A stretch of 14,201 nt of DNA from an uncultured Oscillibacter sp. (GCA_910587875.1 CAJUOD010000062.1:1-14201), one strand, 5' to 3'; numbered from the stretch's first letter, positions 1-7,571 are shown. Program-made: numbers and translations. The notes: a model not told the origin generated them from the letters alone.

Positions 1-1508
1 TGATCCACCTCTTCATCGGGCCACTTAACAAAATTGATGACGTAAAAAAGGGGCTCTTTTAAGAAATTTTTCGCGTGGAGATCTTTTTCCAGCTCCGTTC
101 CGTCCCAGCCCTCCGTTCCCCTGGCCGTGAAGCCCGGGTCCTGCGGCCGGTCGCCAAAGCGCTTGGCTTGGTCACATTCGCCGATCATATCGCGGATGTC
201 TTCCGGTGTCTGGGCAGGGGTCATGCGCACTTCCAGGGAGGTAATGTTTTGGGTGGAGAGGGGCGCGTTCAGCGCCATCCGGTATGCCTCCCACTGATAG
301 GCTCCCTGCCAGCCCAGGCCTTTCCGGTCCTGATATCTCTGGAAGTTGCGAAAGCCGGTCTGACCGTTGCTCTGGACCATCTCCGCCCGGAAGGAGGTTT
401 TCAAGAGCAGATAGACGTACAAAAGATCTTCCTCAAAGCCGCTGAAGGTGCGGTAGAAACAGGCGGAAAAGCAGTCATAGAGGAAACGGCGTTCCCCGGC
501 CAAGCTTCGGAAGGGGGAGTCTGCGGACTCCCGAAACAGGGCGGCGTCCAGCGCGTAGTCCAGGCACGCCGCGGTTCCGTCCGGCTGGGGAATCCGCGCA
601 CCATAGCACGAACGCAAAAGCCGGATTGTGTCGGAAAGGGACTGCTGGACTGCAAGGGGAGAGGCGTAGGTTTTCTGAAACTCGAGCAGGCTGGAAAACG
701 GTTTCCAGGCGCCTTCTGGCTGTTTTTGCTGCCCGCTTTGTTTTTTGTCCCGGGGCTGCCGTTCCTCTTCTTCCAGTTGGTGCGGAAAAACATTCCGCCG
801 CAGTGCGCGGAAAAGGATGCTGCGAATCAGCGCTGCCAGCAATACCCGTTCCTTCTGCGATTGGGCGTTATCCGCTGTGTTTCTAACCGTAAGCGGCTGC
901 AAAAATAGGGAAAAGTTTCCTGGCAGTGCGGCCGCTGCTTGGGGGTCGTTCATCAGCCCGCACCAAGCCAGGGGAAAGGTGTGGGCCGAGCCTCCCAGAT
1001 GGTAATGGTTTTCTGCGACGCCGCTCTCCAAAAGCTGCTTAAGCCGGTTCTGGTCCGTCCGCAGGACCGCCGGCCAGACGAAATTCCTGCGCCTGGTCTG
1101 GGAGCGATAGTCGACGCACGCAAGATAGGCGCACACAATCAAGTCCTGTCCCAGGAGATGATACATTTCCCGCCAGGGCAGTACCCGGGAAAAGCGGCAC
1201 AGAGGCTCGTCGCCCTGGAGCCGCAGAGTCTTTTCGCCATAGTCCACCAAGGGAACAAACACGGATTTGCGGATGCTCCAGAGCTCCGCCGTCTGCTCCG
1301 TCAGACGCTCCATCTGCTTGAATGCCAAAACCTGCTCGTCCTCCGAATATCCGTGCAGCATGCTTTCCGCGTAACTGAGGAAGGTTTCCATGCCTTCCCT
1401 GGGAGCTGCACCGAAAGGAGTCTGTACTTGTCCGTAAATTCGCCGGAGAACCCGCTCCGGCGGAATGTAGCGGTAAAGGATGGCAAGACTTTTCTCTGTT
1501 GTATCCAT
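1..1508 (-). CDS. rdrB: RdrB-like adenosine deaminase of a RADAR defence system (3' end cut off by the window edge)
   Basis: The first 502 codons of an open frame that runs off the left edge without a stop. A metal-binding motif typical of the adenosine deaminase superfamily is visible: E-N-H-Y-H-L-G-G-S with H168 and H170. Near residues 425-431 there is L-E-V-R-M-T-P, which fits the E-x-R-x-x-P strand of adenosine deaminases. A long insertion between the two motifs, with G-F-R-N-F-Q-R-Y-Q-D-R-K around 385-396, is unlike housekeeping deaminases and resembles RdrB. In RADAR, RdrB deaminates adenine nucleotides (ATP to ITP) in a large cytoplasmic assembly with the ATPase RdrA. The start ATG at 1508 shares one base with the stop of the upstream ATPase gene (TGATG), so translational coupling is likely; an AAGAGG lies 8 bases before it. 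The C-terminal catalytic residues (proton-donor Glu, later His and Asp) would lie beyond the edge and cannot be checked. A different large ADA-like deaminase is possible, but the ATPase neighbour favours RdrB. Confidence 0.82.
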   Translation of the reverse strand, partial: MDTTEKSLAILYRYIPPERVLRRIYGQVQTPFGAAPREGMETFLSYAESMLHGYSEDEQVLAFKQMERLTEQTAELWSIRKSVFVPLVDYGEKTLRLQGDEPLCRFSRVLPWREMYHLLGQDLIVCAYLACVDYRSQTRRRNFVWPAVLRTDQNRLKQLLESGVAENHYHLGGSAHTFPLAWCGLMNDPQAAAALPGNFSLFLQPLTVRNTADNAQSQKERVLLAALIRSILFRALRRNVFPHQLEEEERQPRDKKQSGQQKQPEGAWKPFSSLLEFQKTYASPLAVQQSLSDTIRLLRSCYGARIPQPDGTAACLDYALDAALFRESADSPFRSLAGERRFLYDCFSACFYRTFSGFEEDLLYVYLLLKTSFRAEMVQSNGQTGFRNFQRYQDRKGLGWQGAYQWEAYRMALNAPLSTQNITSLEVRMTPAQTPEDIRDMIGECDQAKRFGDRPQDPGFTARGTEGWDGTELEKDLHAKNFLKEPLFYVINFVKWPDEEVD

Positions 1509-4120
1509 CACGTTGGCCTCTTGTGGCTTTTGCCTGGCTTCTTAGTTTTGCGATCTTCTTGGATGCTTTTTTTAACAAACTCGAAGTCGTAGTACAGATT
1601 CTTGCACAGAGCTTGAAATTCCTTTTCAAATTCTTTCCAAAAGTTGGCGTCTTCTGCGATGGGGTCATCGCACGAACAATTAAGCGAATCCTGCAAAATT
1701 TGGAGATCCAACCCGTCGGCCATTTCAGTATTGCTGAAATAGACGCTCATCCCCACAAAAGAACGCCAGAGCTCTTTGGCTCCAATTCTATCTTCTTCAG
1801 TTACTATGTTAGAATCGACTTCAGAAAGCTCCTTGGCGAGGCTGTAAATGCTTTTGAGGGACTTCAAATCATCCCGTGTCAGCTCTCCTTTCAGCCGAGT
1901 CAGTATCTTCCGAAATTCGGACATATTTTCAGTTCCCATGAATTTCGGGATCTCTTCTATCCAACAGGCAATCATTTGGGTGTTGTCATCCGCCCCATCA
2001 TTAATTCCTTTCACTGCGTCATTAATCTTTTTGAAAAAAATGTCGAGCTGTAATAAGTAGTCGTACGTGTCTGCTGACGGGGGAGGATCTTTTTGCAGCG
2101 CCTTTCTGATCACATCTTGTACATCTTTGTTGATGGCAATGGTTGCGCAGGTGGTCTGCACAAGATAAAGGAGCCTCTGGTCGGCTTCTCCGTGCATACA
2201 GTTTTTGTACTCAGCTTTGCCAAGCGTGAGGAAAAAGGGGATGAAATAAAATGGATCAAAACGGTAGAGGCCGTTTTCGGTTTTTTTGAATAAAACTCTG
2301 CCGAAGCTTTGGTTCGGTATTTCTCGAAAAATCCGGTTGTATTGATCTTTGCGCAAATCTTTAATGAGTAGTTCCCACCCGGTTCCATTAAGGCTCAGCG
2401 TGTTTGAGAGATTCTCAGCGTCCTGCGCAAAGTCAAAGATGATGAGGCCATGGTTCTTTTTCTGCTCTTCAATCGCCCTCTGCTTTTGCCGGGCAATCAG
2501 CCTGTGGGCCTGGAAATCAAAGAACATCCGAATGGCAAAGAAAACATATACGTCGTCCGGCTCCAGAAACCGAGTCTCCAGCTTTTGAACATAGGCCATT
2601 AAACGCTCGTAAGTAGAGAGGTCCTCCTCTGATGCGTTGTCGGAGTCTTTTTGCGGATACAATTCCCGCAGCACCTTACCGGCGCACCAGCACTGCCGTT
2701 CCATCTCCGTTGTCATCAGCATTTCAAACAGGCTGGTCTTTTTCACAGGCAGTTTGGCGTGAACCCAATCGTTTAAAAAGTAACTTTCAAAGCGGGATAG
2801 ATTCGTCTCCAGAATCTCGACTTGTTTGCCCACCAGCTTGGATAGCTCCTGAGGGTTGATGTGATAATCTAAATCATCAATCGCAGGAACGCTTTGCATA
2901 GTCGAGAGCACCTCTAAGAACTGGGCGAGGCCCCGCAGGGTAGTGGGCAATATTCTGTGGGGGGTTGTTTTTGAATCTGCAAATACGATGCGCGTTTTCC
3001 GATAGACAAACTGGAAAACCGATTCCTGCAGGGACAGCTTCTTATTTTCATCTTTGGAATCCGACGGCAGCAAAATGTTCTTCTCTCCGCCTTCATGATC
3101 CCGTTCCCAGTATTCGATACGGATGTCCTCGCTTTGCAGCCGTATTATATTATCCAGATGCGGCAGGGGAATCGCATGGGTGGGGGGAATCAGCTTGTCC
3201 AAGTGCTTGCTCTCAATCTTCCACAGTTTGTTGATATCAATGATCCCCTTGAGGTTTTCCCGATCCATTTTCAGATAAAAATCCCGGACGAGGTTCTGGG
3301 TCAGGGTTGCCCGCAGCATGTTCAAATCCGTCGCCATGAGGATGATGATGTTGGGGACCGTGAGATATTTCCTGATATCCTCCATGATTTCATAGCTTTT
3401 GCGAATCTGAAAATCCGTATCATCCAGCTGAACAACCAAGAAGGGCGTAATTCCGTCGCTGTCCTGCTGAATAAATTTCAGGAGACTTGTGGTCAGCTTG
3501 TTGAAGTTGTCTTTTAACACCGCGCTGTCGCTGATTTCGTGCATCTCAATCAGGCCCCGGATTTCCTCGCCCTTGCGAAATTTGATGTTGTTGATTCCGG
3601 AGAGGCACTGTTGGAAGAGCCGCAGCAGGGCGTTGCGCTGGGCCTCGCCCGCACTGGAGTCGCCAGAAAAACTGTAGCGGCTGCAGGCGTTTGCCCATTC
3701 CTTTTCAGCCTGCCGGTACATTCTGGAGAGGATCACCGCCAGAATGCTCTGGTCCTGTTCCAGCACCGTGGGATCGATGGGAGGGAGAACTGTGAAGCGG
3801 CATTTGCTCAGAGGGCTATCCAGCCAAAGCGCCTCTTTTGAGGGAAAAGAATTCTCCAGGGCTTTGGAAAAAGACAGCATGGCGCTGGTCTTTCCCTGTC
3901 CGCGGCTCCCGGAGAAAGCAATAATGTTATGACAATACCCGTATACGCCAATGGTGTCCATCTTCCGTTCATCGCCCTCGAACGTTTTTGCCTGCCGGAC
4001 GATGGAGCTCAGCGACTGGACTGCCTGCTGGTACACCGGGTACATAATTTCATCCTTATTGGTAATGCTTTCGGAAATATAAATTCCGTGCTCCTGTTCC
4101 CTGCGAAAAGTCAGTAACAT
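1508..4120 (-). CDS. rdrA: RdrA-like P-loop ATPase of a RADAR defence system
   Basis: 870 residues, close to the usual size of RdrA. Walker A is clear at 71-78 (G-S-R-G-Q-G-K-T, followed by S). A Walker B candidate is at 228-236 (L-V-V-Q-L-D-D-T-D, acidic pair D233/D234), followed by a sensor-like I-I-L-M-A-T-D at about 259-265. The rest is mostly helical and has no motif I recognise; the C-terminus is basic (K-K-P-G-K-S-H-K-R). In RADAR, RdrA is an AAA-type ATPase that forms a ring and is thought to deliver nucleic acid or nucleotide substrate to RdrB. Start ATG 4120 is preceded by GAGAGGG with 6 bases spacing. It lies 126 bases after the phosphoribosyltransferase-like gene and overlaps the deaminase gene by one base, so it is probably co-transcribed with both. 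Base composition is visibly more AT-rich than the metabolic genes on the right, as expected for a horizontally moving defence cassette. The ATPase class is certain; the RdrA name depends on the deaminase neighbour. Confidence 0.82.
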   Translation of the reverse strand: MLLTFRREQEHGIYISESITNKDEIMYPVYQQAVQSLSSIVRQAKTFEGDERKMDTIGVYGYCHNIIAFSGSRGQGKTSAMLSFSKALENSFPSKEALWLDSPLSKCRFTVLPPIDPTVLEQDQSILAVILSRMYRQAEKEWANACSRYSFSGDSSAGEAQRNALLRLFQQCLSGINNIKFRKGEEIRGLIEMHEISDSAVLKDNFNKLTTSLLKFIQQDSDGITPFLVVQLDDTDFQIRKSYEIMEDIRKYLTVPNIIILMATDLNMLRATLTQNLVRDFYLKMDRENLKGIIDINKLWKIESKHLDKLIPPTHAIPLPHLDNIIRLQSEDIRIEYWERDHEGGEKNILLPSDSKDENKKLSLQESVFQFVYRKTRIVFADSKTTPHRILPTTLRGLAQFLEVLSTMQSVPAIDDLDYHINPQELSKLVGKQVEILETNLSRFESYFLNDWVHAKLPVKKTSLFEMLMTTEMERQCWCAGKVLRELYPQKDSDNASEEDLSTYERLMAYVQKLETRFLEPDDVYVFFAIRMFFDFQAHRLIARQKQRAIEEQKKNHGLIIFDFAQDAENLSNTLSLNGTGWELLIKDLRKDQYNRIFREIPNQSFGRVLFKKTENGLYRFDPFYFIPFFLTLGKAEYKNCMHGEADQRLLYLVQTTCATIAINKDVQDVIRKALQKDPPPSADTYDYLLQLDIFFKKINDAVKGINDGADDNTQMIACWIEEIPKFMGTENMSEFRKILTRLKGELTRDDLKSLKSIYSLAKELSEVDSNIVTEEDRIGAKELWRSFVGMSVYFSNTEMADGLDLQILQDSLNCSCDDPIAEDANFWKEFEKEFQALCKNLYYDFEFVKKSIQEDRKTKKPGKSHKRPT

Positions 4121-4156
4121 GCGAATCCCTCTCTCTCTTTTGTCGATTTACATTTT

Positions 4157-4240
4157 TCAGTCAAACGGCGCATAAAAATGCTCGCAAAGGGTGCCGTATC
4201 CTGTCGGTAAAATCCGGCATTCAACGGCATCCTGCGGCAT
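4157..4240 (-). CDS. possible 27-residue small ORF between the PRTase-like gene and rdrA
   Basis: An ATG six bases after the stop of the phosphoribosyltransferase-like gene opens a 27-codon frame ending in TGA. The product begins M-P-Q-D-A-V-E-C and contains two cysteines (8 and 19) and several aromatic residues near the end. No Shine-Dalgarno sequence is visible, so translation would depend on coupling to the upstream gene. It may be chance, or the leftover of a longer gene. The same stretch carries three evenly spaced ATGCCG copies. I do not recognise the peptide. Confidence 0.18.
   Translation of the reverse strand: MPQDAVECRILPTGYGTLCEHFYAPFD
4215..4240 (-). repeat. three ATGCCG copies at exact 10-base period
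   Basis: On the minus strand ATGCCG starts at 4240, 4230 and 4220, each followed by four unrelated bases. The 10-base period is about one helical turn, so all copies face the same side of the DNA. They lie in the only sizeable gap of the rdr operon, upstream of rdrA. This could be a protein-binding array or chance; the short unit makes chance a serious possibility. Confidence 0.4.
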
Positions 4241-4246
4241 CAAAAA

Positions 4247-6337
4247 TTAAAAACAGAGCGGAACCGACTGAGTATGTCTATATACCTCCTTACATTTTTC
4301 TAAAAAATCGTTTGCTAAATTGAGATACACCCGACACCTGGCGCGGTTGTGCTTGACGAAGGAAAGATAGCTGCCCTTGCCGCCGTCCCGCCAGTCGTCC
4401 GCTGTTACCAAGTCGATGTCCCAGCCGCTGAGGCTCTGGCCGCACGCATACAGGCGCTCTGCGAAGTGGGCGCCGGAACGCTTCAGTTCCTGAAGCACAG
4501 TCCTCTCCTCTTGTATATCTGCGTCTAACCCTTCCCCAGAGGCTGGAAAATCCGGTGGATCCTCGGGCAGGGTTTCTATAAACTGCTTTACGGCGGACAG
4601 TCGGTCAAGGCTTAACTGGCCGGAATATCGCTCTACCAGAGACAAGGCGGGAATAAATAAATGATAGTACCGAGGCAAGACAAAGGTGGCCAGCTCCCCA
4701 GCCTTCAAGGCGCACTGTATCTCTGTTGAGGCACCCTCCTCTGAAAGCCGTCTGGAGAGCTCAACATTCATGGAGATCAGCCCATTATCCATCTGCGAGA
4801 GCATGCAGCGGAGAAAACGGGCTTCTGAAATTTTGCCCGTCTCACACCTGTAAATTTCCGCCATATAGCGGCTCAGGGAAATCATGTCTGGATCTGGCCG
4901 CTCTGGGCAAAAGCGCTTTCGGCTGTCGAGAATTTGCCAGGCACTCTCTTCGGAATTCATGCCGATATCATAAAATAAGTGCTCCGCCACCTGATTCGTA
5001 CTGCGTATCTCATCTTTTGAGTATGACTGCGCTTCTATAGGTACAGCACGTAGGAAGGGCTTCGCGTTTTTGCGAAAACCCGTGTAGAGAGTATTCTCCA
5101 GGGAATCCCATATATCGCGGTTTTCAAAGAGCACATTAAGTTCATCTTGAATAACATGCACGCAGGCAAAATTCCGGGATACCTTTTCCGTATCCTTTTT
5201 CACAAGGGAGCTGAAAAAGTCGGTGCGTAGATTCTTTTCCTGAAAACCCGGGTCGCTGAGAAAGCAGTGAAGGCCAACGGTGGACAGGAGCAGCGAGAGA
5301 AACTGGGTCCGCGGCTTTTGACACAGCGGCTTTGATTGCTTCAGAATGCGGGGAATCGTTTGAAGCTCAAATTTAAAAACTTGATTTGACAATTCCTCAA
5401 GAATCTTCTCGCAGAGCGTATCAACCGCGTCCGTGCTGATTGCGCCGAAGGCCGCCAGGCTCGTCAGAGTAACATCGGATTGGGTTACATCGTCGTATTT
5501 CCGGCGAAGGCGGATAGTGGGGAGAAAATTCGCGCAGTCATGAAGGCCGCTGCCGAGATGGAAAAAGATTTCCTGCTTGGCTCCCCGGTACATCCATTGC
5601 TGGGATGCCCAGTTTCGAGGCTGGATATCAGGCGGAAGCCAGACACTGCAAGAAAGGACGTAGCTGGTATAAGGCTCGCCTATGTGCTGTATAAAGCTGG
5701 ATATGTTCTGCGAGAGCCTCCGCAATTCGCTGGTGTCCCGCACGGTGGTCTTCACCAGGTTCTGCGCGAAAAGATCGTCAATTAAAAGGGGCTGGCGGTT
5801 GACGCCGAAAGCCCTGATTTCTACTGCGGATGCTAAATCCCGATGAACATAATAACGCGCTTCCTTGCTCAGCTTCTCCCCCTCCTGGAAGCTTTGCAGA
5901 CTGTCGACGATCAACTCCTCCAGAGAGTGGAGAAGCATCATAATGCCCCGGCCATGATAGATCATATCGTCGGCCAGAAGTATGCTGGGGAAGCGGCCCC
6001 AATTGGCATAATAACCCGCGATTTCATCCGCATACAAAAGCAGGGCATTGTTGGAAATCAGCCGATCTTTGTTGCGGACAACACCGTTCCGGCTTGTATG
6101 CACCTGCATAAATATTTCATTTAGATTCAAACAGCGGCGGGCGATCAGGACCACGTAAGTGTGGGAAGACTCCCATATGTCGCAAAAAAAATCGTAGAGC
6201 CCATAGTAATCGTCGTGAAGAATGCTCTCTCCAACGCGCTGAATAGATGGTGTGTTTGCAATCAAACGGATACCCCCTTCTCTGTATACAGGCAGCAGAC
6301 GGGGCAAAAGGCGTATCGCCAGCCGCTTAACCGCCAA
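4247..6337 (-). CDS. large protein with N-terminal phosphoribosyltransferase-like domain, RADAR-associated
   Basis: 696 residues from the first TTG. A strand (Y-V-V-L-I-A-R-R, 61-68) and then I-L-L-A-D-D-M-I-Y-H-G-R-G (119-131) resemble the first strand and the PRPP-binding loop of type I phosphoribosyltransferases. The acidic pair D123/D124 and G129 are kept, but the usual Ser/Thr positions are Tyr and His, so the loop is degenerate. It may bind a nucleotide or PRPP without ordinary transferase chemistry. Residues from about 150 to 696 look mainly helical and match no domain I know. No signal peptide or membrane segment is seen, so it is probably cytoplasmic. It is the first gene of the promoter-led unit followed by rdrA and rdrB. 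The start is uncertain. A promoter -10 box ends about 10 bases before the TTG at 6337, which would give an almost leaderless mRNA. An internal TTG at 6265 has AGAAGGGGG 7 bases upstream and gives 672 residues. Function in RADAR is inference. Confidence 0.8.
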   Translation of the reverse strand: MAVKRLAIRLLPRLLPVYREGGIRLIANTPSIQRVGESILHDDYYGLYDFFCDIWESSHTYVVLIARRCLNLNEIFMQVHTSRNGVVRNKDRLISNNALLLYADEIAGYYANWGRFPSILLADDMIYHGRGIMMLLHSLEELIVDSLQSFQEGEKLSKEARYYVHRDLASAVEIRAFGVNRQPLLIDDLFAQNLVKTTVRDTSELRRLSQNISSFIQHIGEPYTSYVLSCSVWLPPDIQPRNWASQQWMYRGAKQEIFFHLGSGLHDCANFLPTIRLRRKYDDVTQSDVTLTSLAAFGAISTDAVDTLCEKILEELSNQVFKFELQTIPRILKQSKPLCQKPRTQFLSLLLSTVGLHCFLSDPGFQEKNLRTDFFSSLVKKDTEKVSRNFACVHVIQDELNVLFENRDIWDSLENTLYTGFRKNAKPFLRAVPIEAQSYSKDEIRSTNQVAEHLFYDIGMNSEESAWQILDSRKRFCPERPDPDMISLSRYMAEIYRCETGKISEARFLRCMLSQMDNGLISMNVELSRRLSEEGASTEIQCALKAGELATFVLPRYYHLFIPALSLVERYSGQLSLDRLSAVKQFIETLPEDPPDFPASGEGLDADIQEERTVLQELKRSGAHFAERLYACGQSLSGWDIDLVTADDWRDGGKGSYLSFVKHNRARCRVYLNLANDFLEKCKEVYRHTQSVPLCF

Positions 6338-6346
6338 GCTTTCGTT

Positions 6347-6375
6347 ATTATAGCAGAATTTGGTCAGAAATGCAA
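6347..6375 (-). promoter_or_regulatory. extended -10 promoter for the PRTase-rdrA-rdrB unit
   Basis: Minus strand: TTGCAT (6370-6375), 17-base spacer, TATAAT (6347-6352) with a TG one base before it, forming TGCTATAAT. The -35 is poor (3 of 6) but the extended -10 is perfect. Transcription would start near 6340, only a few bases before the TTG at 6337, which bears on the start choice of the downstream gene. Confidence 0.5.
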
Positions 6376-6401
6376 TACTCTTTCGGTCAAAATGCCGAGC
6401 A

Positions 6402-6417
6402 GGTAAATTAGTTTACC
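6402..6417. repeat. inverted repeat GGTAAA-N4-TTTACC, possible operator
   Basis: Perfect 6-base arms around TTAG. It lies about 27 bases upstream of the -35 of the promoter at 6347-6375, centred near -70 relative to the predicted start, a position typical of an activator site. It is too short and AT-rich to be a terminator. The regulator is unknown, and none is encoded in the window. Confidence 0.35.
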
Positions 6418-6543
6418 CAATCGCAGCGTCGCTTACTCCCACCCTATGCAAAAGGCAGGGAAAGATTACCAGTCCGGAAAAACATGGGGAAAGAATATTT
6501 ATTTATATTTAATGTATATTTGCAGTTGAAAGGCGCTGGGTGC

Positions 6544-6585
6544 AAAAGGGAAGAACTCAAACCGCCGCTACAGTTAAGTCCTTCC
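6544..6585 (-). terminator. weak hairpin terminator after the membrane-protein gene
   Basis: Four bases after the stop of the membrane gene, the minus strand has GGAAGGACT (6577-6585) pairing with AGTTCTTCC (6549-6557). This is a 9-base-pair stem with one G-U pair and a 19-base loop, followed by CTTTTG. The long loop and short T run make it weak. With the promoter at 6347-6375 it suggests two transcription units rather than one operon. Confidence 0.4.
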
Positions 6586-6589
6586 GCCA

Positions 6590-7231
6590 TTATGCGGGCT
6601 GACCCGGTTTCGGCGTCTCCTTCGGGTCTAATTTCTGAAAGCTGAACTGAAGGTATGCCTCTTCTAGACACTTTTTTTCAAATCTGGACCATCGGCAGCG
6701 AAAAAGGATCATCGCCAGCACATAGGCTAACAGCTGAAGCGCCAGCGGCCACGAGACCAGGGCTTCCCGTCTATAATAAATGGTAATCGGGATGAGGCAA
6801 GCCAATGTAACCACCATCGTCCGGCTCATGGTGTAAAAGCTGTTAAAAATAATAATCCGTTCCGGCCGGCTGTTTCGCTGGAGATAGTGGAAAATTCTGT
6901 TTCCTGCAGTTTTGATATCTGTGGGCATTGGTGTGTAGAAACAGCGCTGGTATGCAGCCTGGATCTCTGGACTTTTGCAATAGCTTACGTGATCGAAGTC
7001 GACTTTCCATATGAGCTCCAAACAAGCTCCGCTTTGGTGCAGCGCGTTGCCCAGCAAATAGCTCACGGCCAGAAAATACAAGGCTAGCATTACCGCGTTT
7101 TCTCCAAAAAAATCCTTGAAGGGAGCCGTCAGATCCAGAACGCAGAAATTTAATGCCAGTGTCATAACAGCGCCGGGAGCGAAAATTCCGGTAAAATCGA
7201 TGAGAGTAAACTGTTTTAAAAGTTGCTCCAT
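6590..7231 (-). CDS. four-helix membrane protein, putative RADAR accessory
   Basis: 213 residues from ATG 7231, chosen because AGAAGG lies 7 bases upstream; the frame is open further up to 7342, but that extension covers AT-rich promoter-side sequence. Four hydrophobic segments are visible: about 12-32 (with F-A-P-G), 45-64, 137-153 and 159-178. They form two hairpins separated by a soluble loop of roughly 70 residues (65-136). The tail after 180 is charged and proline-containing. I do not recognise the family. Known RADAR loci often carry a small membrane accessory (a Csx27-like or SLATT-type protein), and by position this could play that part, for instance anchoring or membrane damage. The sequence alone does not show that it belongs to either family. 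It appears to be transcribed separately from the three genes after it, from the promoter at 7387-7416. Confidence 0.72.
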   Translation of the reverse strand: MEQLLKQFTLIDFTGIFAPGAVMTLALNFCVLDLTAPFKDFFGENAVMLALYFLAVSYLLGNALHQSGACLELIWKVDFDHVSYCKSPEIQAAYQRCFYTPMPTDIKTAGNRIFHYLQRNSRPERIIIFNSFYTMSRTMVVTLACLIPITIYYRREALVSWPLALQLLAYVLAMILFRCRWSRFEKKCLEEAYLQFSFQKLDPKETPKPGQPA

Positions 7232-7386
7232 ATCTGCGCCTTCTTTCTCTGCGGCCAATTGAATATTAGAAGTCTTTATTGTTTTAGTTAGTAAAAAGTT
7301 TATCATAAAGCCAGGGGGAGCGCAAGACGGAATAATTGACAAAAAATTTGGATTAAATGGAAAATAATGTAAATCAAGGGCTCCAT

Positions 7387-7416
7387 ATTATTCGATATTA
7401 GCGGTTAATTTGTCAA
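7387..7416 (-). promoter_or_regulatory. promoter for the membrane-protein gene
   Basis: Minus strand: TTGACA (7411-7416), 18-base spacer, AATAAT (7387-7392), giving a perfect -35 and 5 of 6 at -10. Transcription would start near 7380 and leave a leader of about 150 AT-rich bases before ATG 7231. Within the gene-free stretch 7232-7633 this promoter and the terminator at 7528-7571 are the only elements I can support. Confidence 0.45.
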
Positions 7417-7527
7417 CCCCACTGAAAAAACATTAAACTTTTGATATAAAACTATGAGGATTTTCTTAAGGCGGGTTTTGCGCGAAAGAGCGAAAGGGAG
7501 CAAACGCTTATTTTTATGAATTGGCGG

Positions 7528-7571
7528 AAAAAGGAGGCCGCCGCATGACGCTCTCACATCATGCGGCGGCC
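7528..7571 (-). terminator. strong Rho-independent terminator of the sugar-acid operon
   Basis: A perfect 13-base-pair GC-rich stem (7536-7548 with 7559-7571) and a 10-base loop. On the minus strand it is followed by TCCTTTTTCC. It lies about 60 bases after the stop of the aldolase gene and marks the boundary between the metabolic operon and the defence locus. On the plus strand no T run follows, so it acts only for the minus strand. Confidence 0.85.

Noticed and set aside
75..908. 277-codon plus-strand frame
   Set aside because: Antisense shadow of the deaminase gene, which shows recognisable motifs in its own frame; no ribosome site or family match.
7336..7341. TTGACA on the plus strand as a promoter
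   Set aside because: No good -10 at 16-18 bases (closest AATAAT is 21 away), and no plus-strand gene follows.
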